Part shown: positions 48,736-57,697 of the stretch, piece by piece
Numbering within the stretch: position 1 is the first letter of the stretch
How the letters are laid out: every line of letters begins with the position of its first letter
Assembly: GCA_023439505.1 (NCBI GenBank)
Contig: JAEXNR010000062.1
Span: 248,001-312,000, forward strand
Length of the DNA: 64,000 nt
DNA from: Bacillota bacterium
GTDB taxonomy: Bacteria; Bacillota; Clostridia; Lachnospirales; Lachnospiraceae
Direction: 5' to 3'
Notes under the pieces: generated by a model
Seen by the model: the letters and a program-made list of their open reading frames with translations, nothing else
Told to the model about the DNA's origin: nothing
The model's database searches: none
Translations under genes and position numbers: made by a program

Positions 48736-51459
48736 ATGAAGGGGTATCAATTTTTAGATCATAAGGGGACTTTCTATCTGGAACAACCGGAAAGCAACAG
48801 TTACCTGTATTTTCCCATTGCAGGAGAACAGGGCGTAAAGGGAGCCATTACGCCAAGCCTGGGGGGAGATTTAAAGCTGGGACAGAATCAATTCATTCTG
48901 CAGCCTGTCTCTGCCGAGGAGCTTCATAACAATAAGTCTACCAGAAACTTCTGGTGTACACTGAAAGATAATAGAATCTGGTCTGCGACAGGGGTTAGTT
49001 CAGAAGAGATGAGCAAAAGATTTACAACGGAGCAGGAAGAAAGTTCATTAGAAGCGGGCATCATGTGGCACCGTATGACGAGAGTGTCGGATAAATTCAA
49101 ATTAAAGTCAATTATTACTTCTTTTGTACCGTTATCTGATGATCAGGTGGAAATCATGTTGGTGGAGCTGAGGAATTACGGAAAAGAGCGGATTACGTTC
49201 CTGCCGACGGCTGCCATACCTATGTTTGGGCGAAGTGCGGATAATATCAGAGACCATCGTCATGTTACTTCCCTGTTACATAGAATTAAGACCACCGATT
49301 ATGGGGTAAGCGTAACTCCGACCCTATCCTTTGATGAGAGAGGACATCAGAAAAATGATACCACCTATTTCGTCATGGGGGTTACGCAGGAGGGTGGAAA
49401 ACCGGAAGGATTTTATCCGGTTGTTGAGAACTATATTGGAGAAGGCGGCAGTTATGAATGGCCGGAAGCGATTATTAAGAATATGCCTGTCATAAAGACA
49501 GGAGAAGCAATAGACGGGTTTGAGGCAATGGGGGCAATTCGTTTTCCCGAGGTTACACTGGAACCAATGGAGACGAGGAGCTATATTATAGTAATCGGAG
49601 CATGTTCAGAGAATGTGAATGCAGATCAGATCATCGGTTCCTATAACAGCAAATCAAAGGTTCTTCAAAAACTTGATGAAACAAAACAGTATTGGGATCA
49701 AAAATGTAATGTGGCATATCATACCGCAGACCATGATTTTGATAATTTGATGTATTGGGTGAATTTTCAGCCCATCCTGAGAAGAATCTACGGGTGTTCC
49801 TTCCTTCCTCATCACGATTATGGGAAAGGCGGAAGAGGCTGGCGTGATTTGTGGCAGGATTGTCTGGCATTGTTGATCATGGAGCCTGAGAATGTGAGAA
49901 AACTTCTGATTAATAATTATTCCGGTGTTCGAATTGATGGAACAAATGCCACAATTATTGGTAATCAGCCGGGAGAATTCATTGCGGACAGAAATAATAT
50001 AACAAGAGTCTGGATGGATCACGGTGTATGGCCGCTCCTCACCACGAATTTATATATTGACCAGACCGGAGATATTGGAATCCTTTTGAAGGAAACCTCA
50101 TATTTTAAGGACAGACAGGTGATAAGAGGTACGGCGGTCGATGAATTGTGGAAGAGTGAAGAGGGTTCCCGACTTTTAGATCAAAAGGGAAATCCCTATT
50201 ATGGAACCATATTGGAACACCTTTTGCTGCAAAATTTGACTGCGTTTTATGAAGTGGGAATTCACAATCATATCCGGCTCAGAGATGCAGATTGGAATGA
50301 CGCTTTGGATATGGCAGGAGAGCTTGGAGAAAGTGTAGCCTTTACCGCCGCCTATGCCGGCAATCTGGAGCTTTTGGCAGAATTGATTTCCTGCCTGAAA
50401 GAGGAGCATCAGACTGATACAATAGCCATCGCGAAAGAAATGGAACTCTTATTGAAGGATGATCTGCTCTTATATGAAGACGTCCAAAAAAAGGTGGAAC
50501 TGTTGCAGCAGTACGCAACATCCTGTTCCCACAAGATATCCGGTGAGAAGATGATACTCTCTGCAAATCAGGTGATCACAAGTCTTCATCATAAGGCAGA
50601 ATGGATCAAGGATCATATCAGGAAGACAGAATGGGTACAGGATACGAAAGAAAATGGATGGTACAACGGATACTATGACAATCACGGCCGTCAGGTGGAA
50701 GGATGTTTTCAGGAAGAGATTCGTATGATGCTGACTAGTCAGGTATTTACCATTATGTCCGGCACTGCAACCGATGAACAGGTGGAACGCATCGCGGCAT
50801 CCGCCAATGAATATTTGTATCGACAGGAAATGGGCGGATATCGCTTAAATACCGATTTTAAAGAAGTTAAGACTGACCTGGGAAGAATGTTTGGTTTCGC
50901 TTATGGTCATAAGGAGAATGGGGCAGTATTTTCTCATATGAGTATTATGTATGCAAATGCTCTTTATCAGAGAGGATTTGTGAAAGAGGGTTATATGGCA
51001 ATTGCTTCTCTGTACCATCAGGCATTGGATTTTGATCACAGCCGTATCTACCCGGGAGTTCCGGAGTACTTTAATTTGGAAGGAAGAGGTATGTATCATT
51101 ATCTTACCGGTTCTGCCAGCTGGATGATGTTAACGGTCATTCGTGAAATGTTTGGCGTAAAAGGCAAAAGAGGGAATCTTCATTTGGAACCGAAGCTCTT
51201 AGCAAAACAATTTGATCAGGACCAAAAAGTGCAGATAGAACTGAACTTCAGAGACAGAAGCTGGAGAATTTGTTATTGCAATACAGGAAGACAGGATTAT
51301 GGAAATTATTGTATCAGCAGTCTATATTTAGATGGGGAAGAAATCAAATTAACGCAGCAGATGGCAATAATTTCTTATGAAAGAATTGATCAACTAACAG
51401 TGGATATGACCCATGAGGTTATCGTGAATCTGGATGAAATAGCGAAAGAGCTGCGATAA
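48736..51459 (+). CDS. GH94-family phosphorylase (laminaribiose phosphorylase likely)
   Basis: Cytoplasmic enzyme of 907 residues. An N-terminal beta-sandwich (about 1-290) is followed by an (alpha/alpha)6 barrel with GGRGWRDLWQDCLALL, the general-acid motif RDADWNDALDMAGE (Asp519), GCFQEEIRMM and GRGMYHYLTGSASW, all typical of the cellobiose-phosphorylase group. The length fits laminaribiose phosphorylases (about 900 residues) better than cellobiose phosphorylases (about 800). It should split a beta-linked glucobiose to glucose 1-phosphate and glucose. The neighbouring GH161-sized enzyme and GH55-like protein favour beta-1,3 linkage. Linkage specificity is inferred; a chitobiose or beta-1,2 enzyme is not excluded. 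Confidence 0.8.
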   Translation: MKGYQFLDHKGTFYLEQPESNSYLYFPIAGEQGVKGAITPSLGGDLKLGQNQFILQPVSAEELHNNKSTRNFWCTLKDNRIWSATGVSSEEMSKRFTTEQEESSLEAGIMWHRMTRVSDKFKLKSIITSFVPLSDDQVEIMLVELRNYGKERITFLPTAAIPMFGRSADNIRDHRHVTSLLHRIKTTDYGVSVTPTLSFDERGHQKNDTTYFVMGVTQEGGKPEGFYPVVENYIGEGGSYEWPEAIIKNMPVIKTGEAIDGFEAMGAIRFPEVTLEPMETRSYIIVIGACSENVNADQIIGSYNSKSKVLQKLDETKQYWDQKCNVAYHTADHDFDNLMYWVNFQPILRRIYGCSFLPHHDYGKGGRGWRDLWQDCLALLIMEPENVRKLLINNYSGVRIDGTNATIIGNQPGEFIADRNNITRVWMDHGVWPLLTTNLYIDQTGDIGILLKETSYFKDRQVIRGTAVDELWKSEEGSRLLDQKGNPYYGTILEHLLLQNLTAFYEVGIHNHIRLRDADWNDALDMAGELGESVAFTAAYAGNLELLAELISCLKEEHQTDTIAIAKEMELLLKDDLLLYEDVQKKVELLQQYATSCSHKISGEKMILSANQVITSLHHKAEWIKDHIRKTEWVQDTKENGWYNGYYDNHGRQVEGCFQEEIRMMLTSQVFTIMSGTATDEQVERIAASANEYLYRQEMGGYRLNTDFKEVKTDLGRMFGFAYGHKENGAVFSHMSIMYANALYQRGFVKEGYMAIASLYHQALDFDHSRIYPGVPEYFNLEGRGMYHYLTGSASWMMLTVIREMFGVKGKRGNLHLEPKLLAKQFDQDQKVQIELNFRDRSWRICYCNTGRQDYGNYCISSLYLDGEEIKLTQQMAIISYERIDQLTVDMTHEVIVNLDEIAKELR

Positions 51460-51467
51460 GCGGCAGG

Positions 51468-54400
51468 ATGGAGACAGGAATGAAAACAGGTACCAAAACA
51501 GCAGAATACATGATGTATGATTATGGAAGACAGTCTACTTTTTCCAGCTTTCTTCCGGGAATCGGAGGCATTGAAGGAATTCCGATCTGGTGCTTCTATG
51601 TGAACAGAGGACAATGTGTGGTAAGCTTTGGCGTAGAGAATAAGGACCATTCCATTATGGAATTCCTTCCCGCACATCAGGCCTATCAGAATGTAAAACG
51701 AACCGGTTTCAGAACATTTCTCAAAGTAGACGGGGTCTATTATGAACCGTTTCAACAGGAGGAACATCACAATCTGATGAAAATCTCCATGAACGGATTG
51801 GAGATCGAAGAAGACAATACTGCTGTCGGCATACATACAAAAGTAGTTTACTATACGCTTCCCGGTGAGAAAGTAGGAGCACTTGTTCGTAAGGTAACAT
51901 TGAAAAATACCGGTCTTTGGCAGAAAGATCTGGAAGTACTGGATGGAATGCCGGCTTGTATCCCATATGGAGTGGATATGGACAGTATTAAGACCATGGG
52001 ACAGACAATCAAAGCCTGGATGCAGGTAGAGGATGTACAGGAAAAGCTCCCCTATTTCAGAGTCAGAGTGAGTACAACAGATTCCTCTTCAGTGACAGAG
52101 GTCGCGGGAGGTAACTTCTCTTTTGCCTGTCTGGCGGACGGAACAAGGCTTTTGCCCATTGTGGATCCTGAGGCGGTATTCTCTTATGATACCACATTGA
52201 ATCAGGGTATTGGTTTTATTAATCTGGGCGTGGAAGGGCTGCTGAAGAAGAAACAGGTCACCCAAAATCAGTTCCCCTGTAATTTTTATGGTACGGTACA
52301 AACCTTGAAGCCACAGGAAGAGCTCGTCATCTATCAGGTGATCGGGCAGGTTGAAAGTAAAGAGATTTTGCAGCAATTTATGTCCGGAGTGAAGAACGAA
52401 GGATATTTTGAAGCGAAGAAAATAGAAGCGGATTCCCTGGCCGAAGAATTATGTAAAGGAATTGATACCAGGACCGGAAGTAAAGACTTTGATGCGTATT
52501 GTAAATATACATATCTGGACAATGTTTTACGCGGCGGGTATCCGATTAAGATAGGCGATAAGAAAATATTTTATGTTTATTCGAGAAAGCATGGGGATCT
52601 GGAGCGGGACTACAATTATTATTCGACTTTGCCCGAGTTCTATTCTCAGGGAAACGGTAATTTCAGAGACGTCAATCAAAACAGAAGATGTGATATTTTC
52701 TTTGCACCCTTTATCGGCAATGAGAATATTCTGCAATTTTATAATCTGATCCAGCTTGACGGATATAATCCTCTGGTGATTGAGAAAGTAACCTATGCCC
52801 TGGAGCAGCAGGATGCGGGGAAGGTCCTAGGGATGCTGGATGAAGCTGTGCAAAGAGAACTGACGGGTTACCTTGAAACCCCCTTTACTCCGGGAATGCT
52901 GTGTAATAAGCTGGAGGAGTTGGAATTATACAAGAGTACAAAATACCCTGATTTATTCGAGAAGATTATGAATTGTGCCATCAGCCAGGTGAATGCAAAC
53001 TTTGGAGAAGGTTACTGGTGTGATCACTGGACTTATAATCTTGATTTAATCGAAAGCTACCTGGAAGTTTTTCCGGAAAAAGAAAAAGAACTCTTATTAG
53101 CAGAGGAGTTTACTTATTTTGTGTCACAGAAAAATATCAACAAGCGCTTTCGGCGTTATGCAAAGACGAAGTATGGGATCCGTCAGTATTATGCACTGGA
53201 TGATAACGTTCAAATCAAGGTAAAAGATAAATTGATAAGGGGAAATTACGGAGCGGGTAAGATTGTCACTTCGAATCTTCTGGAAAAACTCATATTAATC
53301 AGTACCATCAAATTTGCGACATTGGATGCCTATGGAATGGGAATTGAAATGGAGGGCGGAAAGCCGGGATGGTACGATGCCTTAAACGGTCTCCCTGGAA
53401 TATTTGGGTCTTCTATGACAGAGGCTTATGAACTGGAACGTAATCTGGAATATACACTTCGGTCTGTTCAAACTTATGGGGATGAGCTTGACTTAATCGA
53501 GGAATTGTCTGAATTGATGGAGGAGCTTGCTGTTGCTGTAAAACAGGAGAAGGATGCTCTCTTCTCTGAGATGGAGGTTATCTCATTTTGGAACAAAATC
53601 AATGATGCCAAAGAAGCCTATCGTGATAAGATCTACCGGGGTATTTCAGGTGTGAAGGTTAGAAGGTCAAAGGAGGAAGTAGCAGCGATATTAAGGGATT
53701 GGCTGTCCGTAGTACAGCAGGGAATCAAAAAGGCCTGTGCCCTTGAGACAGGGATCAGCCCCACCTATTTCTCGTTTGAGGTAACAGAATATGAAGAAAC
53801 CGGGGAAGGGATCCTGCCAAAGCATTTTAAGGTTGTGAATATGCCGCATTTTCTGGAAGGACCGGTAAGGTATCTAAAGATCTCTAAAACCATGGAGGAT
53901 AAGAAGACGCTTTATCATAATATCAGGAAGAGTGATCTATACGATAAGAAACTTTCCATGTATAAAGTGAATGACTCCTTAAGGGATGCTTCCTTTGAGA
54001 TAGGCAGGGCAAGAGCATTTACTCCGGGATGGCTGGAGAACGAATCAATCTGGCTGCATATGGAATATAAATATCTCCTGGAATTACTAAAATCTGAGAT
54101 GTACCCGGAATTTTTCGAAGATTTTCATCTTGCCGCGATTCCATTTTTGGATCCTAAGATTTATGGACGAAGTATCTATGAGAATTCCTCCTTTATTGCC
54201 AGCAGTAATAACCCCAATGAAAGTTATCACGGAAAAGGGTTTGTTGCAAGACTAAGCGGTTCCACGATCGAGTTTATTCAAATGTGGAAAATCATGATGT
54301 TTGGTAAGGCACCATTTACTTTGGAAGAGGGTGAACTGATTCTTCGCTTTCAGCCGGCGATACCCGAATATCTTATCAATGATCAGGATCAGATATCGGC

Positions 54401-54602
54401 CGCATTTTTAAGCAAAACTACGGTTACTTATCATCTGAACGGGAAGAAGCAACTGATTCCCGGACAATATCAGATATCTTCTATTGAATGTGAAGACAGG
54501 GATGGAAAGACTGAGATTATTGCAGACAGAAGGATCACTGGTGATCTTGCACATAAGATCAGGGAAGGCAGCATTCATAAAATTAATATAAGAATATCAT
54601 AA
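51468..54602 (+). CDS. Large GH94-superfamily phosphorylase, GH161-like
   Basis: Cytoplasmic protein of 1044 residues starting eight bases after the GH94 gene (ATG 51480 is an alternative start after GGAGACAGGA). It has the same overall order, an N-terminal beta-sandwich and a C-terminal (alpha/alpha)6 barrel, but with diverged motifs: GNGNFRDVNQNRRCDIFFAP and GGKPGWYDALNGLPGIFGSS, where Asp637 occupies the place of the general acid. Size and sequence suggest GH161 (beta-1,3-glucan phosphorylase) or a related long-chain family (GH149, or the beta-1,2-oligoglucan phosphorylase branch of GH94). With the preceding enzyme it would degrade oligosaccharides stepwise to glucose 1-phosphate. The exact family is uncertain. 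Confidence 0.72.
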   Translation: METGMKTGTKTAEYMMYDYGRQSTFSSFLPGIGGIEGIPIWCFYVNRGQCVVSFGVENKDHSIMEFLPAHQAYQNVKRTGFRTFLKVDGVYYEPFQQEEHHNLMKISMNGLEIEEDNTAVGIHTKVVYYTLPGEKVGALVRKVTLKNTGLWQKDLEVLDGMPACIPYGVDMDSIKTMGQTIKAWMQVEDVQEKLPYFRVRVSTTDSSSVTEVAGGNFSFACLADGTRLLPIVDPEAVFSYDTTLNQGIGFINLGVEGLLKKKQVTQNQFPCNFYGTVQTLKPQEELVIYQVIGQVESKEILQQFMSGVKNEGYFEAKKIEADSLAEELCKGIDTRTGSKDFDAYCKYTYLDNVLRGGYPIKIGDKKIFYVYSRKHGDLERDYNYYSTLPEFYSQGNGNFRDVNQNRRCDIFFAPFIGNENILQFYNLIQLDGYNPLVIEKVTYALEQQDAGKVLGMLDEAVQRELTGYLETPFTPGMLCNKLEELELYKSTKYPDLFEKIMNCAISQVNANFGEGYWCDHWTYNLDLIESYLEVFPEKEKELLLAEEFTYFVSQKNINKRFRRYAKTKYGIRQYYALDDNVQIKVKDKLIRGNYGAGKIVTSNLLEKLILISTIKFATLDAYGMGIEMEGGKPGWYDALNGLPGIFGSSMTEAYELERNLEYTLRSVQTYGDELDLIEELSELMEELAVAVKQEKDALFSEMEVISFWNKINDAKEAYRDKIYRGISGVKVRRSKEEVAAILRDWLSVVQQGIKKACALETGISPTYFSFEVTEYEETGEGILPKHFKVVNMPHFLEGPVRYLKISKTMEDKKTLYHNIRKSDLYDKKLSMYKVNDSLRDASFEIGRARAFTPGWLENESIWLHMEYKYLLELLKSEMYPEFFEDFHLAAIPFLDPKIYGRSIYENSSFIASSNNPNESYHGKGFVARLSGSTIEFIQMWKIMMFGKAPFTLEEGELILRFQPAIPEYLINDQDQISAAFLSKTTVTYHLNGKKQLIPGQYQISSIECEDRDGKTEIIADRRITGDLAHKIREGSIHKINIRIS

Positions 54603-54617
54603 GATAAACTAACAATG

Positions 54618-54685
54618 AATTGCGAAACTAATACGCAGGGTAAATTGGCTTTCCATACGATTTAACCTGCATTGGTTTCGCAATT
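54618..54685 (+). other. Long intercistronic hairpin before second GH30
   Basis: AATTGCGAAACTAAT plus CGCAGGGTAAAT on the left pair with ATTTAACCTGC plus ATTGGTTTCGCAATT on the right around a 13-nt loop. There is no T run, so full termination is unlikely. The outer arm resembles that of the hairpin at 14562-14628. Confidence 0.7.
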
Positions 54686-54721
54686 ATCAAATAAATAGAA
54701 GTTAGAAGAGGAGACAGATGT

Positions 54722-56047
54722 ATGAATAAAATGCGAATAGTGACCACGAATGCGAAAAAGGAGCAATTTTGGTTAACAGAGGAAGCAGATCGCATGCCGG
54801 TGAACGATTGTATGCATGTCATTAATGTTTATCCGGAGGTAACTGCACAGCAAATCGAGGGCTTTGGCGCAGCTTTTACCGAGGCGGCTGCACAAAATTA
54901 TTCTTTGCTATCCAAAGAGGATCAGCAAAGATTTATGGAGGATTATTTTGGAGAGGGAGGACTTCGTTATAATCAAGGCAGAACCACCATACACAGCTGC
55001 GATTTTGCCATGGGAAACTACACCTATGTTAAGGAAATGGATGACGAGCTAAGCAGCTTTTCCATTGCACACGATGAACAGCAGATCATACCTATGATAA
55101 AAGAAGCGGTAAGCAGGAGCCGGGGAGGTATCAATTTTCTGGCATCGCCCTGGTCTCCTCCTGCCTTTATGAAGACCAACGGAGAAATGAACCACGGAGG
55201 CAGCTTAAAAAAGGAATACTATCCGGTTTGGGCGAAGTATTTTGTTAAATACCTGAATGCCTATGAGGAGGCTGGTATCAAAATCTCCAGGATCACGGTA
55301 CAGAATGAGCCTATGGCAACACAGAGCTGGGATTCCTGCATCTATACCCCGCAGGAGGAACAAGAGTTTGTGCGTGATTATCTTGCGCCGGCGCTTGTGC
55401 AGGCAGGGTTTGAGGATGTCAAAATATTGATATGGGATCATAATAAAGAAGAGGCATATGACAGGGTGAAAGCGGTTCTGGCAGATGATACCATAAAAGG
55501 GCAGGTGGCAGGGGTTGCGGTTCACTGGTATACGGGAGATCATTTCGATGCCCTTTCCATCATCCGTCAGCAATATCCTCAGCTTGAGATTTTCTTCACC
55601 GAAGGGTGCGTGGAATATTCCCGTTTTGCAGATTCGGGAGAAGTTTCAAGAGCGGAAATGTATGCGCATGATATCCTCGGGAATTTACTGGGGGGAGCCA
55701 ACGGTATCATTGACTGGAATCTGCTGCTGGATGAGAATGGGGGCCCGAATCATGTAGGAAACTTCTGTGCGGCGCCGATTATGCTTTGCGGGGAAGGCTA
55801 TGAAAAACGATTAAGCTATTATTATATCGGGCACTTTAGCAGATATATTATGGCAGGGGCAAAAAGGATTGCAACCACAAAGTATACGGACCGGATTGAG
55901 GTTTGCGCATTTTTAAATCCGGATGGGGGAAGAGTGATTGTAATCCTTAATAAAACCGATCAAAGTGTGGAAATTTCGCTGAGGGAAAATGGCAGCGGAA
56001 CAAGTAAATGGATAGAACCGCATTCAATCATAACCATGATGTATTAA
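54722..56047 (+). CDS. GH30 family glycosidase (cytoplasmic)
   Basis: Protein of 441 residues with no signal peptide and a GH30 barrel: IEGFGAAFTEAAA, FLASPWSPPAFMKTNGEM, acid/base Glu196 in VQNEP, VHWYTGDHF and nucleophile Glu294 in FFTEGCVEYS. It is closely related over its whole length to the GH30 at 31226. GAGGAGACAG precedes the ATG. After the two phosphorylases, a role in removing beta-1,6-linked glucose branches from imported beta-glucan fragments is plausible, since GH30 includes beta-1,6-glucanases and beta-glucosidases. Confidence 0.88.
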   Translation: MNKMRIVTTNAKKEQFWLTEEADRMPVNDCMHVINVYPEVTAQQIEGFGAAFTEAAAQNYSLLSKEDQQRFMEDYFGEGGLRYNQGRTTIHSCDFAMGNYTYVKEMDDELSSFSIAHDEQQIIPMIKEAVSRSRGGINFLASPWSPPAFMKTNGEMNHGGSLKKEYYPVWAKYFVKYLNAYEEAGIKISRITVQNEPMATQSWDSCIYTPQEEQEFVRDYLAPALVQAGFEDVKILIWDHNKEEAYDRVKAVLADDTIKGQVAGVAVHWYTGDHFDALSIIRQQYPQLEIFFTEGCVEYSRFADSGEVSRAEMYAHDILGNLLGGANGIIDWNLLLDENGGPNHVGNFCAAPIMLCGEGYEKRLSYYYIGHFSRYIMAGAKRIATTKYTDRIEVCAFLNPDGGRVIVILNKTDQSVEISLRENGSGTSKWIEPHSIITMMY

Positions 56048-56060
56048 GGCTAAAAAAAGA

Positions 56061-56112
56061 ACACCTTTTTAAAAAACAGGTGATTTTATGAGGCTGTACC
56101 CTACTTTATAAT
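56061..56112 (+). promoter_or_regulatory. Promoter and CACCTTTTT element before beta-glucan importer
   Basis: ACACCTTTTT (56061-56070) matches the repeats at 48574-48609 and stands 36 bases from the -10 TATAAT (56107-56112), as the first repeat there stands 37 bases from its own -10. A degenerate second half (AACAGGTGATTTTAT) follows next to the -35 position. CACC/GGTG can also pair as a small hairpin, so a weak terminator role is possible. Confidence 0.5.
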
Positions 56113-56161
56113 ATACCTATAAACAATTTATTGTTTTATAAAAATAAGAGGAGGTAGTTTT

Positions 56162-57589
56162 GTGAAATTTAAAAAGTTAATTTCTTTCATTATGGTAGTC
56201 GCTATGTGTATCACTATGGTAGCATGCGGGGAAAAGAAAACAGATTCAAATCCTGGCACTGATAAGAGTGCTGATACGGCAGCTGATACTGCAGATGATG
56301 CTTCAAAGACAAATGACGATGCCGCTGGAGATAAAGCAGATGCAGCACCTTCCGGCAAGCTGGTAGTTTGGACGTTAGCTGCCGATTTACAACAGTTCTC
56401 ACAGCATTACATGGAAACCTATCCGGATGTGGAAGTTGAAACAGTAGTTATTGCTCCTGCTGATTATCCTACAAAGGTTCAGTCCGCTTTACTTGGTGGA
56501 GAGAAAGAACCTGATATCATCGTTGGGGAGCCTCAGATGCTTCAGAATATGTTTGACGCAGGATTTTTTGAAGATTTAAATAAAGCTCCATACAATGCTC
56601 AGGATTATGCAGATAAGATTGTGGATTATGTATGGAAAGTTGGACAGGATGCCAGCGGTATCCAAAGAGCAATCAGCTATCAGATTACACCTGCAGGTAT
56701 TTATTACCGCAGAGATATAGCTGACAAGGTATTTAATACCTCTGATCCGGCTGAAATAGGAAAATTATTTAAAGATTATCCTACAATATTAGAAACAGCT
56801 AAGAAATTAAAGAGCGCAGGCTATAAAATCTTTGCATCTGACGGTGAAATGAACTACTTCTCCGGTGACAGTGCATGGGTTGTTGATGGTGCATTAAATG
56901 TTTCAAAGTCAAGATTAGATTATATGGATCTCGCTATTCAGTTATATCAGAATGAGTATACCGCATTTGCTGCTTCCTGGTCAGCTCCCTGGTATCAGGC
57001 TATGTCCGGTCCTGTTCCGATCCTTACCGCTGACGTTAACGTTTGGGATGAAACAGCTCTTGCAGAAGCATCCGCAGATGCGCAGATGACAGAAGTATTC
57101 GCATACGGTCTTCCTGCATGGGGAACCCTGGTTATGAGAGATAACTATGGTGATACTGCTGGAAAATGGGGCGTTTGCTCAGGTCCTGCTTATGGTTTCG
57201 GTGGTGGAACTTATATCGGTATCAGTGCTAACAGCGCAAGAAAAGATCTTGCCTGGGATTACCTCAAATTCTGTACTTTGACCCAGGAAACTATGGAGTG
57301 GTGGATTCAGGCATCAGAAGGTGATACCGTTTCCTACATCCCTACATTAGAGGCACATGAAAATGATGAGAATTCCGTATACGGCGGAGAGAAGCTGTAC
57401 CAGTTCTGGTTAGAGCAGGCGAAGGGAATTGATTATTCCAAGGTTACAAAATATGATACCATTATCGGAGATGCATGGGGCGCAGCAATCACTTCCATTA
57501 AAACAGGTGAGAAGAGCAAAGAAGACGCACTCACAGAATTCTATGATTTAGTAGAATCTAATTATCCAGAGCTTACGATCAACAGATAA
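56162..57589 (+). CDS. Sugar-binding lipoprotein of ABC importer (beta-glucan fragment likely)
   Basis: Extracellular solute-binding protein family 1, 475 residues. It begins with GTG after GAGGAGG. The signal peptide ends in the lipobox CITMVAC with the anchor Cys near residue 21, then an Asp/Ala/Lys-rich spacer to about residue 60 and the two-lobed fold. Segments such as GEKEPDIIVGEPQMLQNMF and YGFGGGTYIGISANSARKDL fit the family. It heads a three-gene importer after the phosphorylase operon, so beta-glucan oligosaccharides are the probable cargo. As in the mannan importer, no ATPase gene is present. Confidence 0.9.
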   Translation: MKFKKLISFIMVVAMCITMVACGEKKTDSNPGTDKSADTAADTADDASKTNDDAAGDKADAAPSGKLVVWTLAADLQQFSQHYMETYPDVEVETVVIAPADYPTKVQSALLGGEKEPDIIVGEPQMLQNMFDAGFFEDLNKAPYNAQDYADKIVDYVWKVGQDASGIQRAISYQITPAGIYYRRDIADKVFNTSDPAEIGKLFKDYPTILETAKKLKSAGYKIFASDGEMNYFSGDSAWVVDGALNVSKSRLDYMDLAIQLYQNEYTAFAASWSAPWYQAMSGPVPILTADVNVWDETALAEASADAQMTEVFAYGLPAWGTLVMRDNYGDTAGKWGVCSGPAYGFGGGTYIGISANSARKDLAWDYLKFCTLTQETMEWWIQASEGDTVSYIPTLEAHENDENSVYGGEKLYQFWLEQAKGIDYSKVTKYDTIIGDAWGAAITSIKTGEKSKEDALTEFYDLVESNYPELTINR

Positions 57590-57638
57590 GTATAGGTATA
57601 AAACAGTTATACATATTTGAAGTAACAGGAAATAGATG

Positions 57639-57675
57639 AAAAGGTGAAGAATCTTTCATAGATTCTTCGCCTTTT
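57639..57675 (+). other. Intercistronic hairpin between binding protein and permease
   Basis: AAAAGGTGAAGAATCT (57639-57654) pairs with AGATTCTTCGCCTTTT (57660-57675) over 16 bp with one G-U, and a 5-nt loop. The trailing TTTT is part of the stem. It is placed exactly as the hairpin at 14562 in the mannan importer, consistent with graded expression of binding protein over permeases. Confidence 0.75.
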
Positions 57676-57697
57676 AGACTAGTCAACGGAGTGATGA

